From positions 1 through 48,129 of IMG/VR virus record IMGVR_UViG_3300027782_002495: a stretch of DNA of 48,129 nucleotides; one strand, 5' to 3'. Origin of the DNA: a virus. Of the stretch, positions 41,254-48,115 are shown piece after piece (the stretch's first letter is position 1; the number at the start of each line of letters is the position of its first letter). The translations under genes were made by a program, and so were the position numbers. The notes beneath the pieces were generated by a model. The model was not told where the DNA came from. It made no database searches and saw only the letters and a list, made by a program, of their open reading frames with translations.

Positions 41254-41265
41254 GGAGAATATATT

Positions 41266-41388
41266 ATGAGTGATAAAAAAGTAACAAGCTTTAAAAAGCG
41301 TACTAAACAAGGTGGCAGAGCAAAAACATCGTCAATGAATAAAACTCAGAAACGAAGCTACAAGGCCTATCGAGGCCAGGGCAAATAA
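41266..41388 (+). CDS. 40-residue highly basic protein
   Basis: AGGAG nine bases upstream of the ATG makes translation very likely. The peptide (starts MSDKKVTSFKKRTKQGG, ends KRSYKAYRGQGK) has 14 Lys/Arg in 40 residues and no hydrophobic core. It is probably a nucleic-acid-binding or virion-packaged peptide. The tail YRGQGK resembles that of small conserved proteins in other T4-like aquatic phages, from memory. A late promoter for the next unit begins four bases after the stop. Confidence 0.75.
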   Translation: MSDKKVTSFKKRTKQGGRAKTSSMNKTQKRSYKAYRGQGK

Positions 41389-41391
41389 GAC

Positions 41392-41399
41392 TATAAATA
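41392..41399 (+). promoter_or_regulatory. Late promoter upstream of tRNA and peptidase genes
   Basis: Intergenic TATAAATA nine bases before the tRNA. It would transcribe the tRNA, the lipoprotein and the S11 peptidase together, so these may be late functions. Confidence 0.75.
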
Positions 41400-41407
41400 A
41401 TTAATAC

Positions 41408-41481
41408 CGCGGATTAGTGAAATGGTATCACAAAGGACTCATAATCCTTAGTTCCTAGTTCGACTCTGGGGTCCGCAACCA
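41408..41481 (+). tRNA. tRNA-Met (anticodon CAU), with encoded CCA
   Basis: A 74-nt cloverleaf. Acceptor CGCGGAT pairs with GTCCGCA except for an initial C1-A72 mismatch; D stem GTGA/TCAC; anticodon stem AAGGA/TCCTT around CTCATAA (anticodon CAT); T stem CCTAG/CTGGG with loop TTCGACT; then A73 and CCA. The C1-A72 mismatch is an initiator (fMet) trait. The anticodon stem lacks the full run of three G-C pairs, and position 11-24 is T-A, as in elongators. An Ile-type CAU tRNA (lysidine-modified) is also possible. The next start codon is only two bases after CCA. Confidence 0.88.
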
Positions 41482-41483
41482 TT

Positions 41484-41786
41484 ATGAAAAAAATTATATT
41501 ATTACTGCTATTAACTTTATCTACAATTGCTTGTAGTAAAGAAATGAGCAAACCTGTTTTGTGTATGCACGCAAAAGAAATGTTTGACGCAATATTTGAA
41601 GAATACCGTGAGACAATACTCATGGTATTTGACCAAGATTCATTTCCAAATAAAATTGTTTTAACAGTTAATCCTGCTACAAAGACATGGTCATTGGTCG
41701 AATATAGTACTGAGATAGCTTGTTTGCTAGGCTCAGGAAACAATTATAAGATAATGGGTCGTGTACCAAGTAAAGATTACTTATGA
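41484..41786 (+). CDS. Predicted lipoprotein
   Basis: A 100-residue protein. MKKIILLLLLTLSTIACSK is a lipoprotein signal peptide with Cys17 as the lipidated residue, so the mature ~84-residue protein would be anchored in the host envelope. Further Cys residues at ~27 and ~80 could form a disulfide. The start is two bases after the tRNA, so any ribosome-binding site lies inside the tRNA sequence. It overlaps the S11 peptidase gene by four bases. It could act in lysis, superinfection exclusion or envelope modification; no family recognised. Confidence 0.75.
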   Translation: MKKIILLLLLTLSTIACSKEMSKPVLCMHAKEMFDAIFEEYRETILMVFDQDSFPNKIVLTVNPATKTWSLVEYSTEIACLLGSGNNYKIMGRVPSKDYL

Positions 41787-42502
41787 AGTCTATATTATTA
41801 TCGGCATTACTTATAACAGGTAATGCCTTTTCTATGACAGTAACTGCTCATTCGTGGCTTGTTGCTGATACGAATGGTAAGATCATACAGGGTGAGCATA
41901 TTGAAGAATCTCGCTCAATAGCCAGTATCACAAAACTTATGACTGCAATGGTCGTAATAGATGCAGGCCAAGATCCAAATGAAAAGCTTGGTAAATTTAC
42001 AAGAGAACAACATATACAGTTGGCTCTCGTTAAATCGAGTAATGAATCTGCTATTTTATTATGCGACAAATATCCCGGGGGCAAACCTAAATGTATCCGG
42101 GATATGAATGAAAAGGCAATCGCTATTAATATGCCAAATACTAAATTTGTTGAGGCGTCTGGATTAAGTCCAATGAATATTAGTACTGCTAAAGATTTAT
42201 TAGAATTGACCTTAGCTGCAAGCTACTATCCCGAAATTGTTGAAGCAAGTAAAACCCCACAAGTAAAAATTCAGATTAAAAAGAAATGGTTCTTCTTTAA
42301 TAATACTAATCCCATTATTGGAAAGAGACACAATTTTATTGTGAGTAAAACTGGAACAACAAATGCTGCAGGGGGTTGCATCGTTATGATGCTTGATACT
42401 GATATTGGCCGACGTGTGGTAGTTGTTCTTGGAAGCAAAAACGGTAAGACCAGAATTCCTGAAGCGGAATTTATTGCGTTACAAGAATATCATACAGATT
42501 AA
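41783..42502 (+). CDS. Secreted S11 D-alanyl-D-alanine carboxypeptidase/endopeptidase
   Basis: A 239-residue penicillin-binding-protein-like serine peptidase. All three active-site motifs are in order: SITK (Ser48-Lys51), SSN (85-87) and KTG (189-191). A signal peptide (MKSILLSALLITGNAFS) sends it to the periplasm. The size fits the minimal catalytic domain without the C-terminal domain of PBP5. PBP7/PbpG-type members cut peptidoglycan cross-links. Here the enzyme may help lysis or change the host wall. Cotranscribed with the lipoprotein from a late promoter and followed by a terminator. Confidence 0.9.
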   Translation: MKSILLSALLITGNAFSMTVTAHSWLVADTNGKIIQGEHIEESRSIASITKLMTAMVVIDAGQDPNEKLGKFTREQHIQLALVKSSNESAILLCDKYPGGKPKCIRDMNEKAIAINMPNTKFVEASGLSPMNISTAKDLLELTLAASYYPEIVEASKTPQVKIQIKKKWFFFNNTNPIIGKRHNFIVSKTGTTNAAGGCIVMMLDTDIGRRVVVVLGSKNGKTRIPEAEFIALQEYHTD

Positions 42503-42503
42503 A

Positions 42504-42524
42504 AAAGGGTCCTTAGGACCCTTT
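42504..42524. terminator. Bidirectional terminator between convergent genes
   Basis: Perfect 9-bp inverted repeat AAAGGGTCC / GGACCCTTT with loop TTA. It carries an A run on its left (a U run for the minus-strand transcript) and T residues on its right. It lies between converging transcripts. Confidence 0.85.
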
Positions 42525-42605
42525 GTGCTGGTTACGCAAATCCAGCGACACGCTATTTTGTGCCCGATTTAAATAAATTACCAAACCATTGTTTGATATT
42601 TATTA

Positions 42606-43250
42606 TTACTTCCCCAATAGACTATCTACTTTTGCTTCAGCAATATTCAATCTAGCTTCGATTGCATCTAATGCCGGATCTGATTGTGCTGCAACCGATG
42701 CTGCAATTTCTGCATGTACTTCTGGAGCAACAACTTCACCTGTAGCTGCAGCAATAATTTCAGCAATTGCGGCACCTGCTTCTGCTGCTACTTCTGGTGC
42801 TGGAGCTGGCATTTCAGCAACTGCTTCTGTAATTGCTGCAGTAATTGCTACTGGATCAGTAACAACTTCTGGGTCTGCAGCAACAACTGCGGCAACGGCT
42901 GCAGCTACGATTGCAGCAACTTCTGCATTCTCAATTGCAACTGTTTCAACTTGTGCTGTAACAACATCTGCCACAATATCAGCTGCTGCTGGAACATCTG
43001 AACTTGCGGATAATGCAACAACTTCTTCAACTGCTACAGGAGCATTATCTGCTGGTGCGGCCACAATAGCTTGAATTTGTTCTTGCGTTTTAACGGTAAC
43101 TAAATGATTAACGGTAACTTCTACCAATGTTAATCGCGCATCTAATTCTTCTAACTCTGTAGGGATATCGCTATTAGCATGAACACCTGTTAGTGCTGCT
43201 AATTTAGCTTCAACGGCTACCAATCTTACTGCTAGGTCTTCGAATCTCAT
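42606..43250 (-). CDS. Ala/Val/Glu-rich coiled-coil protein
   Basis: A 214-residue protein with AAAGGAG before the ATG. Low-complexity centre (long Ala/Val runs such as VAAIVAAAVAAVVAA). Three similar heptad segments flank it: LAVRLVAVEAKLAAL near residue 6, LDARLTLVEVTVNHL near 36 and IEARLNIAEAKVDSLL at the C-terminus. These look like trimeric or dimeric coiled-coil ends, so a fibrous virion or scaffold role is possible. The GC content is higher than its neighbours because of GCN codons. No function recognised. Confidence 0.8.
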   Translation of the reverse strand: MRFEDLAVRLVAVEAKLAALTGVHANSDIPTELEELDARLTLVEVTVNHLVTVKTQEQIQAIVAAPADNAPVAVEEVVALSASSDVPAAADIVADVVTAQVETVAIENAEVAAIVAAAVAAVVAADPEVVTDPVAITAAITEAVAEMPAPAPEVAAEAGAAIAEIIAAATGEVVAPEVHAEIAASVAAQSDPALDAIEARLNIAEAKVDSLLGK

Positions 43251-43293
43251 GTTTGCTCCTTTTTGTTAATGATTTGTGCTCTTGGCACACTAT

Positions 43294-43301
43294 TATTTAT
43301 G
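43294..43301 (-). promoter_or_regulatory. Possible late promoter (CATAAATA) of the coiled-coil gene
   Basis: On the minus strand this reads CATAAATA, one base from the late consensus, 43 bases before the ATG at 43250. A 5-bp hairpin (43275-43289) follows it in the leader. Confidence 0.5.
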
Positions 43302-43308
43302 AAATAAT

Positions 43309-43328
43309 ATATTACAGAAATATTACAG
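43309..43328. repeat. Phased 9-bp direct repeat (ATATTACAG)
   Basis: ATATTACAG occurs at 43309-43317 and 43320-43328, exactly 11 bases apart, just upstream of the minus-strand CATAAATA element. Spacing near one helical turn would fit a dimeric protein site. It could also be chance in AT-rich DNA. Confidence 0.4.
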
Positions 43329-43331
43329 CAT

Positions 43332-44042
43332 TCAGTTCCAGTACTTAGATGAATCTAGATTGTCCCAATATGCTTTATTATTACGATTCATGAAATTTTT
43401 TATTAGGTAATATCCCATACCAAAGTATCCCATCTTTTTAAACCTACGAGAATCTTGTCCAAAGTAGTGATTAAGTATTCTAAACTTTTTTGGGCTATAC
43501 ATTCTTGATAGAAAATAGTCTTCAGATGTTACTGTCTTTTCAGGGAACCCGCCGAATTCTTCAAACTTATCTCTGCGAGTTAACATAAATGCTCCAATTG
43601 CAAAAGGGGAAAAGAATTTTAATACATGATTTATAATATTGAAAAGTGTAAACCCAATTATTGCGCGCATGTCTTTGTCATAAGACTTAATGTTTAATCC
43701 AACAAGATCCAAGTTCTTGGATTCCATTTTGTCAACGGCATCTTTGATTACTGTGTTTTTAAAGAAACGAACATCCGCATCAATGAATAATATGTACGGA
43801 GTAGTAACTAACTTGGCACCACTATTCTTAGCAAAAGAAACAGGGCCGCCTTCAATAATTTCAACATTCAATAGAGAACTATTATCTTTTATTACTTGTC
43901 TTGTATTGTCAGTAGAGCAATCGGCAATAATAATCTTTGTATCACCAATGTCCTGTAGACGCAAAGCATCTAATAAATGATGAATATAGTTTTCCTCATT
44001 CTTACAAGGTACAACAATAGTAATTTTATTGCTGAGGTTCAT
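43332..44042 (-). CDS. GT2-family glycosyltransferase
   Basis: A 236-residue protein. KITIVVPCKNEENYIHHLLDAL is the classic GT2 start, IIIADCSTDNT the second strand, and YILFIDADVRF the DxD motif. The region TSEDYFLSRM carries the expected acceptor-side ED motif. An amphipathic stretch (IGFTLFNIINHVLKFFSPFAIGAF) may touch the membrane. It overlaps the LpxH-like gene by 17 bases and lies downstream of it, suggesting a lipid-linked acceptor. Confidence 0.88.
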   Translation of the reverse strand: MNLSNKITIVVPCKNEENYIHHLLDALRLQDIGDTKIIIADCSTDNTRQVIKDNSSLLNVEIIEGGPVSFAKNSGAKLVTTPYILFIDADVRFFKNTVIKDAVDKMESKNLDLVGLNIKSYDKDMRAIIGFTLFNIINHVLKFFSPFAIGAFMLTRRDKFEEFGGFPEKTVTSEDYFLSRMYSPKKFRILNHYFGQDSRRFKKMGYFGMGYYLIKNFMNRNNKAYWDNLDSSKYWN

Positions 44043-44823
44043 TATCTTTTTCCTTAGTCCACGTTATTATTTCCCAACGGCCATCGTGATGTTCTACTAA
44101 TGCAGTACATGATTCAACCCAATCCCCATCATTCATATAAATGATGCCGTCTATTTCTTTTATTTCGGCATGATGTATGTGTCCACATATAACACCATCA
44201 TACCCACGTTTCTTACAGTAGCCTGCTAGATTCTTTTCAAACTGAAATATAAAGTCTACTGCCTTTTTTACTTTGTGTTTAAGGAACTTGCTAAGGCTAA
44301 AGTACCCAAAACCCATACGATGGCGTATCCAATTGAACTTGCTATTGAGCGAAAGAACGAAGTCATATGCTTTATCTCCTAAAAATGCTATCCACGGTGC
44401 TAATCTTGTTATACCATCAAACAAGTCTCCGTGCGTTACTAAATAGTGCTTACCGTCAGCACCGATGTGTTCTATTTGATTATGAATTTCTACTAGACCA
44501 AAACTGAATCCATATGGTATCATTGGTCTTAAAAATTCATCATGATTGCCTGCAATGTAGACAACGCGTGTTCCACGTTTTGCATGACCTAAAACACGGC
44601 GAACAACATTGGTATGACTTTGTTTCCATCGCCATTTGTTTTGTTGTATTCGCCATGCGTCAATAATATCACCGATCAAATAAAGAGTATCGCAAGTATT
44701 ATGTTTTAAAAAGTTATTTAATTTGCCAGCTTGACTATCTTTTGTGCCAAGATGAACATCACTAATAAAAATGCTGCGATATATTTTTTGTTGAGTTATA
44801 GAATTATTGGTATCCATAACCAT
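44026..44823 (-). CDS. LpxH-like metallophosphoesterase (UDP-2,3-diacylglucosamine diphosphatase-like)
   Basis: A 265-residue calcineurin-like phosphoesterase. The metal motifs are FISDVHLG (Asp22, His24), IGDIIDAW (Asp52), AGNHDEF (93-95), VTHGDLFD and CGHIHHAEI. Size and the W-x-x-x-Q-rich segment after motif II resemble LpxH/LpxH2-type enzymes, which remove UMP from UDP-diacylglucosamine in lipid A synthesis. Related phosphodiesterases cannot be excluded. It starts at either of two near ATGs (44823 or 44817) and overlaps the DUF4337 gene by 28 bases. Phage versions might alter host lipid A; this is inference. Confidence 0.8.
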   Translation of the reverse strand: MVMDTNNSITQQKIYRSIFISDVHLGTKDSQAGKLNNFLKHNTCDTLYLIGDIIDAWRIQQNKWRWKQSHTNVVRRVLGHAKRGTRVVYIAGNHDEFLRPMIPYGFSFGLVEIHNQIEHIGADGKHYLVTHGDLFDGITRLAPWIAFLGDKAYDFVLSLNSKFNWIRHRMGFGYFSLSKFLKHKVKKAVDFIFQFEKNLAGYCKKRGYDGVICGHIHHAEIKEIDGIIYMNDGDWVESCTALVEHHDGRWEIITWTKEKDNEPQQ

Positions 44824-45344
44824 ATGCCTTGACTCATTAGTAATGCGGCCAAGGCACCTACCACAATACTTGCAGTATATAACGCGGGTGCAACAGCTAA
44901 GATACTAGCTGACAATAATACAATAGCAATTTGAAATCCAGATCCGGCAAATGTCATCCATGGGCCAGACTTGCGAACCTCGTCACGTTCAGCTTCAAGA
45001 GCACGTGCCTTTGCCATAAGTTCTTTCTTACCCTCACCTGTTGCAGGTTCAGATTCATATCTATTAATTTTAGCAGTTAGCTTATCTGCTTTTTCAAATT
45101 GTTTTCTTTCAATGGCATCATCTCTAGCCATTTCAGCAAGAGTCTGTTTAATAGACTTTGCCTGATAGAATGACCAAGTGTCATTTGCTTTAATTGTATT
45201 GTTTAATACCTTAGAGCTATTGCCCGAAGCAATGTAAGTATTAATAGCTAAAAGAGCAGCAAGTACAGTAATTAACCAACCGGCTTTATCTTTAATTAAT
45301 GCTTCACGCTCGGAACGTGATAGAGGTTTCTTTTCTTCTGCCAT
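44796..45344 (-). CDS. DUF4337 membrane protein
   Basis: A 182-residue protein with AAAGGAG upstream. AINTYIASGNSSKVLNNTIKANDTWSFYQAKSIKQTLAEMARDD (landmarks SGNSSKVLNNTI and NDTWSFYQAKSIKQ) is the DUF4337 signature. Membrane segments lie at ~22-40 and as a pair near the C-terminus (FQIAIVLLSASILAVAPALY and IVVGALAALLMSQGIWLWI). The central part is charged and helical. Function is unknown; bacterial homologues are also unstudied. Upstream of the LpxH-like and GT2 genes on the same transcript. Confidence 0.82.
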   Translation of the reverse strand: MAEEKKPLSRSEREALIKDKAGWLITVLAALLAINTYIASGNSSKVLNNTIKANDTWSFYQAKSIKQTLAEMARDDAIERKQFEKADKLTAKINRYESEPATGEGKKELMAKARALEAERDEVRKSGPWMTFAGSGFQIAIVLLSASILAVAPALYTASIVVGALAALLMSQGIWLWIPIIL

Positions 45345-45361
45345 AATAATCTCCTTTTGAT

Positions 45362-45982
45362 TTATTTATTTGCCAATGGATTGTCGATAGCCTTTTGAAT
45401 TTTGTTATCAACTTCTCTCTTTAGTGTTTCTACTTCACGGTTGATTTCTCTACGTGCCGCAGTAAATTCACTGTTAATTTCTTTACGGGTTGATTCCATA
45501 TCTTTACGAATTGCAGCCGCTTCGGTTCTGGCTCTTTCTAAATCTTCTCGCACAGCCTTACGCATATCACGCATTTCTTGCTCCGTCTCTCTTTGTGCTG
45601 TCTTAACACTACGCTCTACCTGTTCTGTAACTGATTCATTACGACGAATATCGTTCTTTAGATCAGTCTTAATATCGCGAGTATAGTCTGCGCCCTTTTG
45701 GCTATTCTCTTCGATTACTGCCAGACGTTTATCAAATTCCGATAAATCAGGCGCAGCATAACTTGCAATCTTCTTTTTCATATTAATGTAATCTTGGTAG
45801 AATTCAAATGTACCATATAATCCGCCCAACGCAGATGATACAATACCTGCGGCAATCATTAACTTTGCAGGGGTGAATTCATATCCACCGATACTAATAA
45901 CAGTATCTTTGCTTGCGTATTTTTTAGTTGCCGCTTCCAACTCGTCGACTTTTGCGTTTAAGTTCTTACCTTCTTCTGCCAT
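45362..45982 (-). CDS. Membrane-anchored coiled-coil protein
   Basis: A 206-residue protein. The ATG at 45982 has AGGAG seven bases before it and is preferred over the open frame from 46048. One hydrophobic segment (AKLMIAAGIVSSALGGLYG, ~35-53) follows a short helical start (LNAKVDELEAATKKY). From ~75 to the end it is a long Glu/Arg/Lys coiled coil with heptads (VREDLERARTEAAAIRK, FTAARREINREVETLK). It overlaps the next upstream gene by 17 bases. Possibly a structural or envelope-spanning component; no named family recognised. Confidence 0.75.
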   Translation of the reverse strand: MAEEGKNLNAKVDELEAATKKYASKDTVISIGGYEFTPAKLMIAAGIVSSALGGLYGTFEFYQDYINMKKKIASYAAPDLSEFDKRLAVIEENSQKGADYTRDIKTDLKNDIRRNESVTEQVERSVKTAQRETEQEMRDMRKAVREDLERARTEAAAIRKDMESTRKEINSEFTAARREINREVETLKREVDNKIQKAIDNPLANK

Positions 45983-46145
45983 TTTTGTCTCCTGCTTTTG
46001 TTTGGCTAGATACCATTCGTACCCATTCTTTTTTGGCTTCAAGATCATCTATAGCATTTTGTACTTTTTTACTGTTTTTGGTTATAATACTTGATGCTGA
46101 TAATCCTAGCCCAATTCCTATAATGATGTAAGCCATATACCACAT
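45966..46145 (-). CDS. Small single-span membrane protein
   Basis: A 59-residue protein. The ATG at 46145 has GAGGAG upstream, so the earlier in-frame ATG at 46175 is unlikely. One membrane helix (MAYIIIGIGLGLSASSII) precedes a charged helical tail ending in NGRRR. The ribosome site overlaps the stop of the secreted protein upstream, so the two are translationally coupled. Function unknown. Confidence 0.7.
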   Translation of the reverse strand: MWYMAYIIIGIGLGLSASSIITKNSKKVQNAIDDLEAKKEWVRMVSSQTKAGDKNGRRR

Positions 46146-46146
46146 A

Positions 46147-47943
46147 CTATTCTCCTCGTCTATATTGTTGATCAACCATTCGTTGATGTAAACTATCAGA
46201 ACTCATTTGTCTTAATGCTCTAACATTATCTACGGTCTTTTGATTTCTATAAATTTCTTTAGGTGCATAGAATGCAACATCTGGTAACATAAAGAAATAT
46301 TGTGAGTAATTTGCAGGTTGTTTTGCAATTGATTCTATTGTTATATTACCCGCCAACTCATTGTTATCTACATTCTTTTTAACACCATCATTTTGTTGAG
46401 AGGTATCATTCATTTGTGGTATGAATGGTTTTGATTCCATTGCAGAATCAACCGCATTTTTAACCCCGAATTTTATTCCCTCAAGCATAGGTATTTCAAC
46501 CTGAGGCTGAGATGAAGCTCTTGTAGGTGCGACTAAACTATATGATATTTCAGGTGCAACCATTGCTACGGTAGTTTCTTGCCTTGTTGTATTCTGATAG
46601 CTTGTTTGCTGATTAGGCATACCTGTATAATTTAAAACACTTGATTGCGAACTAATACTACTATTAACTGATTGTTGTATTCTTGCAACATTAGATGCAT
46701 TACTTGATTGTTGATTGCCTTGTAACGACACCATTGAACCTTGTGTTTGTGTAAATGATGATTGTGTTCCTGCTGTTTGCGCAGTAGCAGTTGATCCGCC
46801 AGAAGTACTCATACTTTGAGATTGCATATCGCCTGCAATTTTTTCAGCTTGTTGCTTTGCTGTTTCTCCTGCAGAAAATGCTTGTGCATCGGCGGATTGC
46901 ACTACAGATTTTTCTAATGCAGATGTTTTATCCTGATTAGAACTAATCATACTAAGAACTGACGATAAAGAAACGGTAGAACTTTTTCCCCCGCCTCCGG
47001 AATCAGCTACTTCTCCTGCTTTAGGTTGCTGATTATTTGCAGCAGGTTGTGCTGCAGCTTGTTGCGGTGCAGGCCCTGCTGTAGGCGCACCCGGTTGTGC
47101 TGGACCAGGTTGAGCTTGTTGAGGTGCCTCCTGAACTTGAGGAGCACTAGGTGGTGCAATTGCAACCGCAACTGTTGCGGGCGGTGCCGCTGCTGCAATT
47201 TCTGGTGATGCTGCTACAGGAGTAGGAGCTAATTTTGCCAATGCTGCAAGATACCCTGGGCAAGAAGGACTGGATAACGCATTTGTAGTACACGGGTCAA
47301 TACTATATTTTAAACTAAAATTTACGGCAGTTACTTCTGGGCCATATGGACCTACCCAAAAATTATTGTCTCTACCTATAAATCCATACACAGCATTGCC
47401 TACGTTTGGTGCAGCATACGCATTTTTAAATGTTTCCGAATAACTAAACTGAGTCCAATTATATCTTCGATTTAAATCATAATTATATGATTCTAATACT
47501 TTTGAATTTGTATTGTTATAGATGTTAACATATGCAGTTAGATAATCCTGCATACCATTATCCCATCCATTGCCGTTCTTTGCTTGGAAACTAAAATTGA
47601 AACCATTAACTTGTAACCCGGTTCCTGCGCTGGCCAATGCATTATTAATATTAACAATTTGATTTAGGTTTGTTAACCCATATGAAAAGTTAATTATGTT
47701 TGATCCTGCACCCCATGCTGCGACTCTAGGTAGAGGACCACAGTAGCCTTGCCCGCCTGGTTCCCAACAAGTTAATCCCACACCAATAGTACCTGCATTT
47801 TGCCAAGTAGATGTAATCGAGGTAGCCTGATTGGTAAAGTTAACCAGGTTACCTGTTGTATCTACTGTCTGCGCTTTACTTGAAAGCGGCGTGAACAAGA
47901 ATGCCAAGCAAAGAGCCGAAGCCAATGTTTTTAGCAGTTTCAT
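46147..47943 (-). CDS. Secreted protein with low-complexity middle
   Basis: A 598-residue protein from the ATG at 47943; the frame is open upstream but that part lacks sense. MKLLKTLASALCLAFLFTPLSSKAQT is a Sec signal peptide (landmarks LASALCLAFLF and SKA|QT cleavage). A globular, Asn/Tyr/Gly-rich domain of about 210 residues follows (CWEPGGQGYCGPLPRV, SFQAKNGNGWDNGMQDYLTAYV). The central part is Pro/Ala/Gln- then Ser/Thr/Gln-rich. The C-terminus is again ordered (IKFGVKNAVDSAM; YSQYFFMLPDVAFYAPKEIYRNQKT). It looks exported to the periplasm or cell surface, which is unusual for a phage. No family recognised. Confidence 0.8.
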   Translation of the reverse strand: MKLLKTLASALCLAFLFTPLSSKAQTVDTTGNLVNFTNQATSITSTWQNAGTIGVGLTCWEPGGQGYCGPLPRVAAWGAGSNIINFSYGLTNLNQIVNINNALASAGTGLQVNGFNFSFQAKNGNGWDNGMQDYLTAYVNIYNNTNSKVLESYNYDLNRRYNWTQFSYSETFKNAYAAPNVGNAVYGFIGRDNNFWVGPYGPEVTAVNFSLKYSIDPCTTNALSSPSCPGYLAALAKLAPTPVAASPEIAAAAPPATVAVAIAPPSAPQVQEAPQQAQPGPAQPGAPTAGPAPQQAAAQPAANNQQPKAGEVADSGGGGKSSTVSLSSVLSMISSNQDKTSALEKSVVQSADAQAFSAGETAKQQAEKIAGDMQSQSMSTSGGSTATAQTAGTQSSFTQTQGSMVSLQGNQQSSNASNVARIQQSVNSSISSQSSVLNYTGMPNQQTSYQNTTRQETTVAMVAPEISYSLVAPTRASSQPQVEIPMLEGIKFGVKNAVDSAMESKPFIPQMNDTSQQNDGVKKNVDNNELAGNITIESIAKQPANYSQYFFMLPDVAFYAPKEIYRNQKTVDNVRALRQMSSDSLHQRMVDQQYRRGE

Positions 47944-48115
47944 ATTTGTCTTCTTTAGGTGGTTGTGGGATTTTGTCTTTATTATCTTCCCATGCAAGTT
48001 TAGCTTGTTCGCCAATCTTACCCTCAATAGGACAAGGTGTTCCGGCATTTAACATTGCGTTAAACACTCGCTCATCCTGACACATGACTGCAACTGCAGC
48101 AACTTTCATTCCCAT
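47876..48115 (-). CDS. Small protein overlapping the secreted-protein start; 5' end uncertain
   Basis: A 79-residue protein whose last 23 codons overlap the signal-peptide region of the next gene in another frame (68 bases). Seen: VMCQDERVFNAMLNAGTPCPIEGKIGEQAKLAWEDNK (landmarks CQDERVFNAML, GTPCPIEGKIGEQAK), then a polar PQPPKEDKYETA, then a hydrophobic GFGSLLGILVHAAF. The frame stays open to the window edge, so the real start may be outside. Possible single-span membrane protein with two Cys; function unknown. Confidence 0.6.
   Translation of the reverse strand: MGMKVAAVAVMCQDERVFNAMLNAGTPCPIEGKIGEQAKLAWEDNKDKIPQPPKEDKYETAKNIGFGSLLGILVHAAFK

Noticed and set aside
42589-43074. Plus-strand open frame rich in Ala/Ser/Thr opposite the coiled-coil gene, and a Cys-rich frame inside it
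   Set aside because: These are mirror images of the GCN-repeat coding sequence on the minus strand; they lack ribosome sites and sensible composition.
46146-46175. Upstream ATG for the small membrane protein (start at 46175)
   Set aside because: The later ATG at 46145 has a strong GAGGAG site and begins directly with the membrane helix.
47026-47208. Cys/Arg-rich plus-strand frame and a His/Gln-rich minus-strand frame in the secreted-protein region
   Set aside because: Both are shadow frames of the Pro/Ala/Gln-rich segment, with no ribosome site and low-complexity codons.
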